A DNA stretch of 11,757 nt from JBFHKO01 sp041595355 (GTDB taxonomy: Bacteria; Pseudomonadota; Gammaproteobacteria; Enterobacterales; Aeromonadaceae): NCBI GenBank assembly GCA_041595355.1, contig JBFHKO010000070.1:1-11757 (forward strand). Direction: 5' to 3'. How positions within the stretch are numbered: the first letter of the stretch is position 1; each line of letters starts with the position of its first letter. The notes under the pieces were generated by a model. The model searched no databases. It was given only the letters and a program-made list of their open reading frames with translations, and was not told the DNA's origin. The translations under genes were made by a program, and so were the position numbers. Below are positions 1 to 7,557 of the stretch, in pieces.

Positions 1-145
1 GAATGATGTTGGCGATGCTCTGACGGGCTTCGGCAATGAATGCCAGTGCCTCGGCCGACACCGGCACCGCCTGCTTGAGCTCCACCGGGGTCAGCAGCAC
101 CTGCTCGGACTGAATATGGACGTTGTTCAACGTATCTTTATGCAT
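1..145 (-). CDS. aroF: 3-deoxy-7-phosphoheptulonate (DAHP) synthase, AroF-type, 5' part only
   Basis: Only the first 48 codons are present; the gene runs off the left edge. The enzyme joins phosphoenolpyruvate and erythrose 4-phosphate in the first step of the shikimate pathway in the cytoplasm. The N-terminus begins MHKDTLNNVHIQSEQVLLTP and continues with ELKQAVPVS and EARQSIANII. It follows E. coli AroF (MQKDALNNVHI..EQVL.TP.QLK, then SRKSISDII) far better than AroG. AroF is the tyrosine-feedback-sensitive isozyme, and the perfect TyrR box 16 bases upstream of the start supports that assignment. The start is the ATG at 145, which gives the same N-terminal length as E. coli AroF. The gene is transcribed away from mlaA, whose terminator lies upstream. 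Catalytic and tyrosine-binding residues are outside the window, so isozyme identity rests on the N-terminus and the operator. Confidence 0.88.
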   Translation of the reverse strand, partial: MHKDTLNNVHIQSEQVLLTPVELKQAVPVSAEALAFIAEARQSIANII

Positions 146-160
146 GACTTCAATCAACCT

Positions 161-178
161 TGTAAACTTAACTTTACA
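161..178. promoter_or_regulatory. TyrR box upstream of aroF
   Basis: The 18 bases read TGTAAA, six bases (CTTAAC), TTTACA. This is an exact match to the strong TyrR box consensus TGTAAA-N6-TTTACA. It lies 16 bases before the aroF ATG, within the probable promoter-leader region, where TyrR bound with tyrosine would be expected to repress. E. coli aroF has several boxes; I see only this one clear copy in 146-367 and no convincing -10/-35 pair. Confidence 0.85.
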
Positions 179-314
179 GCTATGCCTGGATATCAATTAG
201 CTCACAATGTTGACACGAGAGCGTTTTAGCATTAGCACCGGCCTTCACCATACCAAGCTGCGACAGATTTGCAAGTGCTGATTGCGGCGCGGCTCCGCAG
301 CGTCGCCCGGGCGC

Positions 315-347
315 AGAAAAGACGAGGCCCCGCATGGCGGGGCCTCG
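315..347 (-). terminator. Rho-independent terminator after mlaA
   Basis: A perfect 11-bp stem (CGAGGCCCCGC at 323-333 against GCGGGGCCTCG at 337-347) closes a 3-base loop. On the minus strand it is followed by TCTTTTCT (322-315). It begins 21 bases past the mlaA stop and would end the mlaA (and ccm read-through) transcript before the aroF promoter region. Confidence 0.88.
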
Positions 348-367
348 GGCTGTGCCTCGACGAGGGC

Positions 368-1228
368 TCAGTTGTCGATTTCGTTCAGGTACTGATCGAG
401 ATCCGCCTCGTTGCTCCGGCTGTCCCCGGTATAGACCTCCTGCTTGCCGGGTTCGCCCCGCACCTTGGCCTCTTCATGCTGCAGGTAGAAATCCTTGGCA
501 TTCTGGTAAGGATCCAGCGAGTTATCGAGGATGGGCTCCTGATCGATGACTCTGGAACGGCCGGTCAGGGCATCCATACCTCTGACCGTCCATGTCAGCG
601 GCCAGGACATGACGCTCCAAGGGAAGTAGAGGGTATCGACCGTGCTGCCGACGAGACCGCGCAAGGTGGTCGGGCCGTAGGCCGGCAGCATGAAATAGGG
701 CCCCTGCTCCACCTGCGCCTTGCCGAGCACAGTGCTCATGCTCATGGGGCGGCGGGAAACACCCAGCTTGTCCGCCACATCGATGAATCCCAGCAGCCCC
801 ACTGTGCTGTTGAGAGTGAAGCGAAACAGGGTGGCACCGGCAGAAGAGAATTCGGCGATCAGCAGGTTGTTGACGAAACTGCTCGGCTCTTCGAAGTTGT
901 TGGCGAAGTTGCCCACGCCATCCCGCACCGGCCGGGGAACCCAGTCCACATACGAATGCACCACCGGGCGCAGTACCGGCTTGTCCAGCACCTCGTAGTT
1001 GAACCACCAGAAGCCTCTGTTGAGGCCAATGAAGGGATCGACAGCCCCCCCGTGGGTGCTGTTGGGGGTGAGGCTGGCCGTGGTGGCGGTAGCGGTGGGC
1101 TCGGCAGCGGAGGTCGCATCGATCTCATCCGCGGCTCGCGCCATCCCCCCCCCCAGCAACAATCCCAGGGCCAACCACCAGACCGAACGCAGACAGGACG
1201 CTGTCCGCTTGTTTCCACTACACATCAT
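368..1228 (-). CDS. mlaA: MlaA (VacJ) family outer-membrane lipid-asymmetry protein
   Basis: The 286-residue protein is of the MlaA/VacJ family. This is the outer-membrane component that removes mislocalised phospholipid from the outer leaflet and passes it to the periplasmic MlaC shuttle. Family motifs are DPFIGLNRGFWWFN (64-77), VRDGVGNFANNFEEPSSFVN (101-120) and QGPYFMLPAYGPTTLRG (175-191). Residues 14-32 form a hydrophobic signal segment ending in ARA-A, followed by an Ala/Thr-rich linker (39-52) and an acidic tail. Unlike E. coli MlaA, which is a lipoprotein, there is no Cys in a lipobox; the only early Cys residues (3 and 12) precede the hydrophobic stretch, so signal peptidase I processing is more likely. 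Two adjacent ATGs (1228, 1225) are possible starts, and the Shine-Dalgarno is weak. It lies 41 bases downstream of ccmI with its own likely -10 element, and is closed by a strong terminator. Confidence 0.92.
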   Translation of the reverse strand: MMCSGNKRTASCLRSVWWLALGLLLGGGMARAADEIDATSAAEPTATATTASLTPNSTHGGAVDPFIGLNRGFWWFNYEVLDKPVLRPVVHSYVDWVPRPVRDGVGNFANNFEEPSSFVNNLLIAEFSSAGATLFRFTLNSTVGLLGFIDVADKLGVSRRPMSMSTVLGKAQVEQGPYFMLPAYGPTTLRGLVGSTVDTLYFPWSVMSWPLTWTVRGMDALTGRSRVIDQEPILDNSLDPYQNAKDFYLQHEEAKVRGEPGKQEVYTGDSRSNEADLDQYLNEIDN

Positions 1229-1268
1229 GATGAGTCCGTTCTTTGCTAATCAACTGTCACTGCTTTCG

Positions 1269-1274
1269 ATTATA
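1269..1274 (-). promoter_or_regulatory. Putative -10 element of an mlaA promoter
   Basis: The minus strand reads TATAAT exactly. The hexamer overlaps the end of ccmI: the last Leu codon and the stop are TTA TAA. Initiation about seven bases downstream would give mlaA a leader of roughly 35 nucleotides. No good -35 hexamer is seen at 16-18 bp spacing, so this is a partial promoter match that would let mlaA be expressed apart from the ccm operon. Confidence 0.4.
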
Positions 1275-2442
1275 ACGAACGATCGATCAGCAGCATGACC
1301 TCGTTCTCGTTATCGGACAACGATAGCGTCATTTGTCCCTCGAAACCAGCACCAGCGCCGTTCAACTGCGCCTTGAGCAGCCAGGGGCCCGCACCACCCG
1401 GCCAGACGCCCATGGGCGCATCGGTCACACTCAGACTCACCGTTTGGGGCAGCCGATCGATATCAAGCCGCCTGGCGAGCACCGGCATGCCGCCTGCCGG
1501 CGCCTGCAGGGAGAGCATCAAGGTCGCCCCGGCGGGCAGTGCCAGGCCCGGCGCCAGCTCAAGCCTCACCTGCAGCAACGCGGGAGCCGCGGATTGACTC
1601 TGACGCGCTGCCGCCAGCGCCTCCCGGGCCTGAACGGCCAGGGGCGCATCCGCCGGCAGTAGTGCCAGCACCCGCTGCCAATGAGCCATGGCCTGCTCCC
1701 GCGCGCCCTGCTCCAGCGCACTCCAGGCCAGCAGATTCCAGCCGATGGCCGACTCGGGCTCACGCGCCAGCCAGGCCCTGAGCAGTGCCTCTGCCTCCTG
1801 GAAACGGCCACTCAGCATGAGCGCCTGACTGTAGGGCAACTGCACCAGCGGCTGCTGTCCGCTCAGCCGGTAGGCCAATTCAAGAGCATCAAGGGCGGTA
1901 CGGGCATCCTGCTGTTCCAGTGCCAAGCGTCCCAACAGCAGCCAGCCACGGTAGTCATCCGGCTGACTCGCCAGCCGCTGACGCAAACCGAGTTTGAGGG
2001 TCGCCAGCTCTTCGGCACTGGCCGGCATTCGCTGCTGCAACAAGCGCTGACTCAGCATCGGCAGCGCCGCCTCGGCGCGTTCAAGCGCGGCCTGACCGCG
2101 ATGCCCCCCCACCAGCCAGTAAACCGTCAGGCTCAGCAGCAGCGCCAGCCCGAGGCCCAGCCACAGGGGCCAGCCACGGGGCCGGGCCGCCGGCGGGATC
2201 GGATCGGCTGCCTGCAGATCCGCCAGCAGACTGTGCTCCAGCGTCAAGGGATCATCGGCGTCGTCCGCCAGCAGATCCTGAGCCCGCTCGGCGGCCAGCT
2301 CAATCCGGCGCCGGCGGTACAGTTGCCCCTGCAGGGTACGCCGGGAGAGCGGCGGCCGCCGCGCCCAGCGCTGCTGGCTCCACAGCAGGCTGGCGACCAG
2401 CAACAGGGCGAGGCTGGCCGCGGCCATCCAGAATTCGATCAT
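1270..2442 (-). CDS. ccmI: Cytochrome c biogenesis protein CcmI (TPR protein)
   Basis: The 390-residue protein is the apocytochrome-holding part of the haem ligation complex with CcmF and CcmH. It has a first membrane helix at about 4-21, a basic cytoplasmic loop containing RRTLQGQLYRRRR (34-46), a second helix at about 92-112, then periplasmic TPR-like helices (about 140-280, with WLLLGRLALEQQD and GWNLLAWSALEQG). A beta-rich C-terminal domain (about 288-388) resembles the C-terminus of fused CcmH/CcmI proteins. The start at 2442 overlaps the ccmH stop as ATGA; an upstream in-frame extension would run inside ccmH and lacks family character. In E. coli this module is fused to CcmH; here the two are separate genes, as in Pseudomonas and Vibrio. 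It is the last ccm gene, and its TAA lies within the putative mlaA -10 element. Confidence 0.92.
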   Translation of the reverse strand: MIEFWMAAASLALLLVASLLWSQQRWARRPPLSRRTLQGQLYRRRRIELAAERAQDLLADDADDPLTLEHSLLADLQAADPIPPAARPRGWPLWLGLGLALLLSLTVYWLVGGHRGQAALERAEAALPMLSQRLLQQRMPASAEELATLKLGLRQRLASQPDDYRGWLLLGRLALEQQDARTALDALELAYRLSGQQPLVQLPYSQALMLSGRFQEAEALLRAWLAREPESAIGWNLLAWSALEQGAREQAMAHWQRVLALLPADAPLAVQAREALAAARQSQSAAPALLQVRLELAPGLALPAGATLMLSLQAPAGGMPVLARRLDIDRLPQTVSLSVTDAPMGVWPGGAGPWLLKAQLNGAGAGFEGQMTLSLSDNENEVMLLIDRSL

Positions 2443-2903
2443 CGGTCGTCTTGCTCCTTCAGCAACTGGGCCAGCGCGGCACGCTGAGTCTCGTCCAGCG
2501 GCGCCAGTGGCGGTGGCCGGCGGCGGGTACGCCATAGCAGACCGCCCAGCCCGGCCAGCAGGAACAGCAGCGGCCCCAGCCACAGGATCAGCGTCGAGGC
2601 TTGCAGCGGCGGACGGTAATGGATGAAATCGCCATAACGCAGCGTCATGTAATCCAGCACCGCCTGCCGGTCCTGGCCGGCACGCACCAGTTCATAGGTC
2701 TTCTGACGCAGATCCCGGGCCAGCTCGGCATTGGAGTCGGCGATATCCTGGTTCTGGCACTTGGGACAACGCAGCTCCAGCAGCAGCTCCTGGAACAGCG
2801 CGGCCTGGCGCGGATCCTCGAAAGGATAGGCATCCTCCGCCGCCCAGCCGGCAACGCCAAGACCGCACAGCCACAGCAGCAGCAACCGGCGCAGCCCCCT
2901 CAT
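2439..2903 (-). CDS. ccmH: Cytochrome c maturation thiol oxidoreductase CcmH
   Basis: The 154-residue protein is a membrane-anchored periplasmic oxidoreductase that, with CcmG, keeps the CXXCH cysteines of apocytochrome c reduced for haem attachment. A signal peptide (1-21, ending GWA-A) is followed by the hallmark LRCPKCQNQDIADSNAELA, with redox cysteines 46 and 49. Next comes the conserved MTLRYGDFIHYRPP (86-99) and one membrane helix (about 104-123), then a short basic and acidic tail. The length equals the N-terminal domain of the fused E. coli CcmH, confirming the split arrangement. The start at 2903 (MRGLRRLLLL) overlaps the ccmG stop as ATGA; the longer in-frame start upstream would place charged residues before the signal peptide and is rejected. 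Confidence 0.95.
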   Translation of the reverse strand: MRGLRRLLLLWLCGLGVAGWAAEDAYPFEDPRQAALFQELLLELRCPKCQNQDIADSNAELARDLRQKTYELVRAGQDRQAVLDYMTLRYGDFIHYRPPLQASTLILWLGPLLFLLAGLGGLLWRTRRRPPPLAPLDETQRAALAQLLKEQDDR

Positions 2904-3430
2904 TTCAGAGCCTCGAAACGGGGCTGGAGCCGGGTCTGCCACAGCGCGGCCGTGAGCGCCCCCACATGCCGGTAACGAATGATGCCCTGGCTGTCCAGCA
3001 GGAAGGTCTCGGGCGCGCCGTAGACGCCCAGCTCCAGCCCGATGCGCCCATCGCCATCGAACAGGCTGAGAAGATAGGGATTGCCGAGGCGTGCCAGCCA
3101 GGCCTGCGCCTCGGCTCGCTCATCCTTGTAGTTGACGCCGATGAGTGGCACCCCCTGCGCCGCCAGCTGGCGCAGGAAGGCATGCTCCTGATGACAGGTC
3201 GGGCACCAGGTGGCCCACACATGCAGCAAACGGGGTTGCCCCTTGAGCGCCTGGCTGTCGTGCCACAGCGGCGGCTCGAACAGATCCTCGGCCTGGAAGG
3301 CAGGCAATGGCTGGTCCAGCCGCGCCGACTCGAGCTCGCGCGGATCGGAATGGAGACCGCGGTAGAGAAAGATGGCCACCAGCAGGAAGAGTCCCAGCGG
3401 CAACAGGTAGAGCAGGGTTCGCAGTGTCAT
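2900..3430 (-). CDS. ccmG: Thiol:disulfide interchange protein CcmG (DsbE)
   Basis: The 176-residue, membrane-tethered thioredoxin-like protein supplies reducing power for cytochrome c maturation and is normally kept reduced by DsbD. An N-terminal anchor spans about residues 5-23. The thioredoxin fold carries the active site WATWCPTCHQE with Cys 76 and Cys 79. The cis-proline loop is VYGAPETFLLD (137-147, Pro 140). LIGVNYKDE and the acidic DGDGRIGLELGVYG before the GAPET loop are typical of DsbE proteins. The start at 3430 overlaps the ccmF stop as ATGA; a longer in-frame start 48 bases upstream lies inside ccmF and is unlikely. Confidence 0.95.
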   Translation of the reverse strand: MTLRTLLYLLPLGLFLLVAIFLYRGLHSDPRELESARLDQPLPAFQAEDLFEPPLWHDSQALKGQPRLLHVWATWCPTCHQEHAFLRQLAAQGVPLIGVNYKDERAEAQAWLARLGNPYLLSLFDGDGRIGLELGVYGAPETFLLDSQGIIRYRHVGALTAALWQTRLQPRFEALK

Positions 3431-5400
3431 CGGCGGGCAGCCCCTCCCGGGTTGGTATCGGTGCTGGCAACGGGCCATAGCCGGTAGCGGCCATCGCAGA
3501 ATGCCAGGGCGCCGCCGAGGGCCATCAGCAGCCCCGCCAGCCAGATCCAGCGCACCAGCGGTTTATAGTAGAGCCGCAGCGCCCAGCTATTGCCGGCCAG
3601 CGGCTCGCCCAGGGCCACATAGAGATCCCGTCCCAGGCTGGCATCGATGGCCGCCTCGGTCATGGGCATGCTGCCGCTGCCGTAGCGACGCTTCTCGGCA
3701 AGCAGCTGCCGCTCAGAACCATCGGGTTGCCGCACCCGAAAGTGCGCCCGTTGGCTGGCATAATTAGGGCCTTGAGCCTCGCTCAGCGATTCGAAGCGAA
3801 ACTCATGCCCGGCCAGACTCAGGCGCTCGCCCGGGGCCATGCGCACGTTGCGCTCGACGCTGTAGTTCTGCACCCCGGCAATGCCCAGCAGCAGGCTGGC
3901 ACACCCGAGATGCCCCAGTATCATGGCCCAGTGACTGCGCCCCAGCTTGCGCACGCCAATCAGGACTGGCTGGCTGTGGCTGGCGCGCAGCCAGGTCTCC
4001 AGCAGACAGCAGAGCGCAATCCAGGCCGCCAGGGAGAAACCGGTCAGCGCCCAGGGCTTGACCTCACCCAGCCACAGGCAGAGTGCCAGCCCCAGCAGCA
4101 GACTCAGGAGCAGGGTGCCCAGCAGCGGGGGCAGCAGCGGTCGCCAGGCCTGCCGCCGCCAGCGGAACAGCGGTCCCAGCCCCAGCAACAGCCCGAGCGG
4201 CAGACCCAGCCAGGCAAACAGCTGGTTGAAGAACGGAGTGCCAATGGAGATGCTGCCCAGCCCCAGCTGCTTGTGAATGAGCGGCAGCAGCGTACCGAGC
4301 AGCACCACCAGCAAGCCGGCCACCAGCAGCAGGTTGTTGGTCAGCAGCAGGCTCTCGCGGCTCCACAACTCGTAACGACCCAGGCTGCGAATGCGGCGAC
4401 CGCGCAGGGCAAACAGCAGCAGGGAGGCGCCGACCACAACCAGCAGGAAGGCCAGCACATAGAGGCCACGGGTGGGATCGGTAGCAAAGGCATGCACCGA
4501 CACCAGTATGCCGGAGCGCACCAGGAAGGTGCCCAGCAGGCTCAGCGAGAAGGTGAGGATGGCCAGCAGCAGGCTCCAGGCCTTGAAACTGGCGCGTTTC
4601 TCGGTCACTGCCAGCGAATGCAGCAGGGCGGTACCGGCCAGCCAGGGCATGAAGGAGGCATTTTCAACCGGGTCCCAGAACCACCAGCCGCCCCAGCCCA
4701 GCTCATAATAGGCCCACCAGGAGCCGAGCGTGATGCCGAGGGTCAGGAAACTCCAGGCCGCCAGGGTCCAGGGCCGGGCCCAGCGTGACCAGACCGCATC
4801 CAGGTGCCCCTCCAGCAGCGCCGCCAGCGCGAAGGCAAACACCACGGAAAAACCGACGTAGCCCATATACAGCAACGGCGGATGCAGGATCAAGCCCGGA
4901 TCCTGCAGCAGCGGATTGAGCTGCTGGCCATCCACCGGAAAATCCGGGAAGGTGCGCTGGAACGGATTGGAGGTGAACAGCACGAAGCAGAGAAACCCCG
5001 CCGACAGCCCGTTCAGTATCGCCAGCACCCGAGCCAGCAGCGCCTGGGGCAAGGCGCGACTGCGCCAGGCCACGGCGGCGCTCCAGCCGCCCAGGATCAG
5101 CACCCACAGCAGCATGGAGCCCTCGTGGCCCCCCCACACCGCCGCCAGCCGGTAGTACCAGGGCAGCGCACGGTTGGAGTGCTCAGCCACATACAGCAGG
5201 CTGAAATCGTTGTGCCAGAAGGCGAGCAGCAGGCAGCCGAAGGCCAGACTCACCAGCGCCAGCTGCCAGTAGGTCAGCGGGCGGGCCAGCGCCATCCAGG
5301 CCTCCTGTCCGCGCGCAGCGCCCCACAGCGGATACATGCCGGCCAGCAGGCTGACGCCCAGCGCCAGCGCCAGGGCAAACTGTCCCAGCTCCGGGATCAT
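3427..5400 (-). CDS. ccmF: Haem lyase subunit CcmF
   Basis: The 657-residue polytopic inner-membrane protein is the core of the System I cytochrome c synthetase. It takes haem from holo-CcmE and attaches it to the apocytochrome CXXCH motif with CcmH and CcmI. The WWD haem-handling signature is intact (GWGGWWFWDPVENASFMPW, about 235-253). Histidines fall at the positions known in E. coli: His 173 (ILHPPLLYMGY), His 261 (LHSLAVTEKR) and His 303 (VHAFATDPTRG). A further His (497) lies in a GHLG motif near the helix equivalent to that of E. coli His 491. A large periplasmic domain near the C-terminus contains NYSVERNVRMAPGE and MTEAAIDASLGRDLYVALGE, and the protein ends with a last helix after YYKPLVRWIW. 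The start at 5400 (MIPELGQFAL) overlaps the ccmE stop as ATGA and matches family length (E. coli 647). Confidence 0.96.
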   Translation of the reverse strand: MIPELGQFALALALGVSLLAGMYPLWGAARGQEAWMALARPLTYWQLALVSLAFGCLLLAFWHNDFSLLYVAEHSNRALPWYYRLAAVWGGHEGSMLLWVLILGGWSAAVAWRSRALPQALLARVLAILNGLSAGFLCFVLFTSNPFQRTFPDFPVDGQQLNPLLQDPGLILHPPLLYMGYVGFSVVFAFALAALLEGHLDAVWSRWARPWTLAAWSFLTLGITLGSWWAYYELGWGGWWFWDPVENASFMPWLAGTALLHSLAVTEKRASFKAWSLLLAILTFSLSLLGTFLVRSGILVSVHAFATDPTRGLYVLAFLLVVVGASLLLFALRGRRIRSLGRYELWSRESLLLTNNLLLVAGLLVVLLGTLLPLIHKQLGLGSISIGTPFFNQLFAWLGLPLGLLLGLGPLFRWRRQAWRPLLPPLLGTLLLSLLLGLALCLWLGEVKPWALTGFSLAAWIALCCLLETWLRASHSQPVLIGVRKLGRSHWAMILGHLGCASLLLGIAGVQNYSVERNVRMAPGERLSLAGHEFRFESLSEAQGPNYASQRAHFRVRQPDGSERQLLAEKRRYGSGSMPMTEAAIDASLGRDLYVALGEPLAGNSWALRLYYKPLVRWIWLAGLLMALGGALAFCDGRYRLWPVASTDTNPGGAARR

Positions 5401-5897
5401 GAGCCCCCCTCGCCCGGCGCCGCTCGCCACTGTCCCGCCTGGGGCTTGAGGTGGTCCATGCCCTGGAGCGCATCGGCCACATCCGGCGGCAAGTAGTTCT
5501 CATCATGCTTGGCCAGCACCTCGGAGGCCGCTATGCTGCGCGCGTCCTGCAACACCCCCTGGGCCACGATACCCTGCCCCTCGCGGAACAGATCCGGCAA
5601 TATGCCCTCGTAGTGCACCCGCACCCGCTCGCCGCTGGCATCGATGAGTTCGAAGCTCACCTTCAGGCTCTGGGGATCGCGCTCAACCGAGCCCGGCAGC
5701 ACCATGCCGCCGAGGCGCAGTCGCTGCCCCGGCTCGGGCCGCATCAGCTCAGGCCCCTTGCCGCGCACCAGTTCAGCCGGCGTGTAGAAGAGATCGATAT
5801 TCTGCTGCAGGGCATAGAGCACCAGCCCCACGGCGGCGCCCAACCCCAGCAGCAGCAGGCTGACCAGCAGCAGGCGTTGCTTACGTCTTGGATTCAT
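5397..5897 (-). CDS. ccmE: Haem chaperone CcmE
   Basis: The 166-residue periplasmic haem chaperone is anchored by one N-terminal helix (about 9-29) after the basic MNPRRKQR. An OB-fold domain follows, with the conserved FYTPAELV, LRLGGMVLPGSVERD and EGILPDLFREGQGIVAQG. The haem-binding motif VLAKHDENYLPP is intact; His 131, equivalent to E. coli His 130, binds the haem vinyl group covalently, and the Tyr in DENY is the usual axial ligand. The C-terminal tail is flexible and Gly/Ala-rich. The start codon at 5897 lies inside the 3' end of ccmD (17-base overlap), so translation is likely coupled. Confidence 0.96.
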   Translation of the reverse strand: MNPRRKQRLLLVSLLLLGLGAAVGLVLYALQQNIDLFYTPAELVRGKGPELMRPEPGQRLRLGGMVLPGSVERDPQSLKVSFELIDASGERVRVHYEGILPDLFREGQGIVAQGVLQDARSIAASEVLAKHDENYLPPDVADALQGMDHLKPQAGQWRAAPGEGGS

Positions 5898-6105
5898 GTT
5901 GCTCCTTCATGACATCTTGCTTCATGGCGTGGCGCCGCTGCTCCCGGGCCCGCTTGCGGGCCAATTCGCGCAGCAGCGCCCGCTTCTGGCCCAGGCTCTG
6001 CAGCAGCAGGCCCAGCAACGCCAGCAGGCTAAGGCCCACCGCCAGCCAGACATGGACACCGTAGCCGCCCATGCGGACAAACTCGCTCAGACTGACAAAG
6101 GCCAT
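5881..6105 (-). CDS. ccmD: Haem exporter accessory protein CcmD
   Basis: The 74-residue protein has one membrane helix (about 17-36) preceded by FVRMGGYGVHVWLA, the family signature with the conserved Tyr, and followed by a strongly basic cytoplasmic tail (KRALLRELARKRAREQRRH). CcmD is needed to release holo-CcmE from the CcmABC complex. E. coli CcmD is about 69 residues, so the length is normal; the final 15 residues (MKQDVMKEQHESKT region) are a charged extension. The ATG at 6105 shares its A with the ccmC stop (TGATG). A much longer in-frame reading upstream overlaps ccmC and has no family support. Confidence 0.92.
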   Translation of the reverse strand: MAFVSLSEFVRMGGYGVHVWLAVGLSLLALLGLLLQSLGQKRALLRELARKRAREQRRHAMKQDVMKEQHESKT

Positions 6106-6843
6106 CAGCGTTCCTCCTGCAGCAGGCTGTGCACCCAGGGCCGGTGCCACTCCTGACGCAGCAGGGCGGTACGAAAACGCAACAGGCTGAACCAGGCCAG
6201 CAACAGGGCAAAGGCCACTATCATCACCAGCAGCGGCCAGAGCATGGCACTGGAAATGGCGGGTTTGGCGAAGCGGGTCAGGCTCGCGCCCTGGTGCAGG
6301 GTGTTCCACCACACCACCGAGTAATGGATGATGGGCAGGTTAATGACCCCCACCAGCGCCAACAGTGCCGCCGCGCGCCCGGCCACCCGGGCATCGGCAA
6401 TGGCGCCGTGCAGCGCCAGCACGCCCAGGTACAAAAACAGCAAGATCAGCTCGGAGGTGAGGCGTGCATCCCAGACCCACCAGGTCCCCCACATCGGCTT
6501 GCCCCAGGCCGCACCGGTCACCAGAGCGATAAAGGTGAATACCGCGCCCACCGGCGCCATGGCCATCATCATCAGCTCGGCCTGACGCTGCTGACACCAG
6601 GCCCACCAGGGCCGCGATGGCCATGCCGAGGTAGGTGCCCATGGAGAGCAGCGCGGCGGGCACATGCAGGTAGATAATGCGAAAGGCATCCCCCTGCTGA
6701 TAATCGGGCGGCGCAAAAGCCAGTCCCCACGTCAGCCCCAGCAGCAGGCCGCCCCAGGCCGGCCAGCCCAGCCAGGGCAGCAACTGGCCAGCCAGGCGAT
6801 AGGCCCGCTCCGGCTTGGCATAGGGGTGCAACCATTTCCACAT
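6105..6843 (-). pseudogene. ccmC: ccmC haem-handling membrane protein, reading frame broken
   Basis: CcmC presents haem to CcmE with the CcmAB transporter. The 5' part reads in one frame from the ATG at 6843 (MWKWLHPYAKPERAYR...; RIIYLHVPAA with axial His 60) to GLV at codon 83, then would continue as unrelated residues to a stop at 6340. The 3' part (QQRQAELMMMAMAPVGAVFT, the WWD motif WGKPMWGTWWVWD, and INLPIIHYSVVWWNTLHQG) is in another frame and ends at 6105. The junction is at 6593-6603. Adding two bases after 6594 (TGG for Trp) restores the conserved GLVWQ, a 246-residue protein (E. coli 245), and the second axial His at 184, exactly as in E. coli. Every other family motif is intact, so this is either a very recent 2-base loss or a sequence error. 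The gene lies 45 bases after ccmB and shares one base with ccmD. Confidence 0.85.
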
Positions 6844-6888
6844 GCGGTGAGCTCTCCAGTTCGGTGACCGCCAACGCGGCCCGGCCAT

Positions 6889-7557
6889 TCAATGCAGGCT
6901 GATGCGCAGCGCGCCGGCAATGGCCAGCGGCATCAGGCACAGGGCCAGCAACAGCTGGGCTCCCAAGATGGCCAACTGGCCCAGATATGGCAAGCCCAGA
7001 CTCGCCGCTTCCAGTGCCGATGTCGCAAAGATCAGCACCGGAATATACAACGGCAGGATCAGCAGGCTGAGCAGCAGCCCGCCCTTGCGCAGCCCCAGGG
7101 TCAGCGCCACCCCGACCGCCCCCAGCAGGCTGAGGATGGGAGTGCCCAGCAGCAGGGTCCACATCAGCGCCAGCCAGCGGCTCATGTCCAGCGACAGCAG
7201 CAGCGCCAGCAACGGCGAGCAGAGCACCAGCGGCAACCCGGACAGCGACCAGTGGGCCAGCACCTTGCACAGCACCAGCCAGGGCAGCGGCTGGGGCAGC
7301 AGCAGCCACTGCTCCAGGCTGCCATCGGCCCAGTCGTCGCGAAACAGGCGCTCAAAAGAGAGCAGGCTGGCCAGCAGCGCGGTCACCCAGATGATGCCGG
7401 GCGCCAGGCGCGACAACAGCTGGGGCTCGGGGCCCAGCGCCAGGGGAAACAGGATCAGCACCAGCAGAAAAAACCCCAGCGGATTGACGATCTCCGCCGG
7501 ATGGCGCACCGCCAGCCGCCACTCCTGGCGCAGGATGCGCAGCGCCAGGCTCAGCAT
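6889..7557 (-). CDS. ccmB: Haem exporter membrane subunit CcmB
   Basis: The 222-residue protein with about six membrane helices is the permease partner of CcmA in the ABC complex that drives holo-CcmE release and haem delivery. Family signatures are clear: RHPAEIVNPLGFF near the N-terminus, FPLALGPEPQLLSRLAPGIIWV, LLSFERLFRDDWADGSLEQWLL, LLLGTPILSLLGAVGVALTLGLRKGG, and LPLYIPVLIFATSALEAA. The C-terminus ALRISLH corresponds to ALRISIQ in E. coli (length there about 220). The ATG at 7557 is chosen because it begins just before the conserved region and overlaps the ccmA stop by seven bases; upstream in-frame codons read inside ccmA. Confidence 0.95.
   Translation of the reverse strand: MLSLALRILRQEWRLAVRHPAEIVNPLGFFLLVLILFPLALGPEPQLLSRLAPGIIWVTALLASLLSFERLFRDDWADGSLEQWLLLPQPLPWLVLCKVLAHWSLSGLPLVLCSPLLALLLSLDMSRWLALMWTLLLGTPILSLLGAVGVALTLGLRKGGLLLSLLILPLYIPVLIFATSALEAASLGLPYLGQLAILGAQLLLALCLMPLAIAGALRISLH

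Noticed and set aside
210..215. Plus-strand TTGACA as a -35 element
   Set aside because: No gene follows on the plus strand and no matching -10 serves a recognisable product.
1681..4788. Long plus-strand open frames opposite ccmI and ccmF (for example 1681-2487 and 3727-4788)
   Set aside because: They are Gln/Pro-rich antisense readings of Leu/Ala/Gly-rich GC-rich genes and resemble no family; the minus strand carries complete ccm motifs.
6593..6603. Programmed ribosomal frameshift in ccmC
   Set aside because: No slippery heptamer or obvious stimulatory element is visible, and a shift would drop the conserved Trp; mutation or sequence error is simpler.
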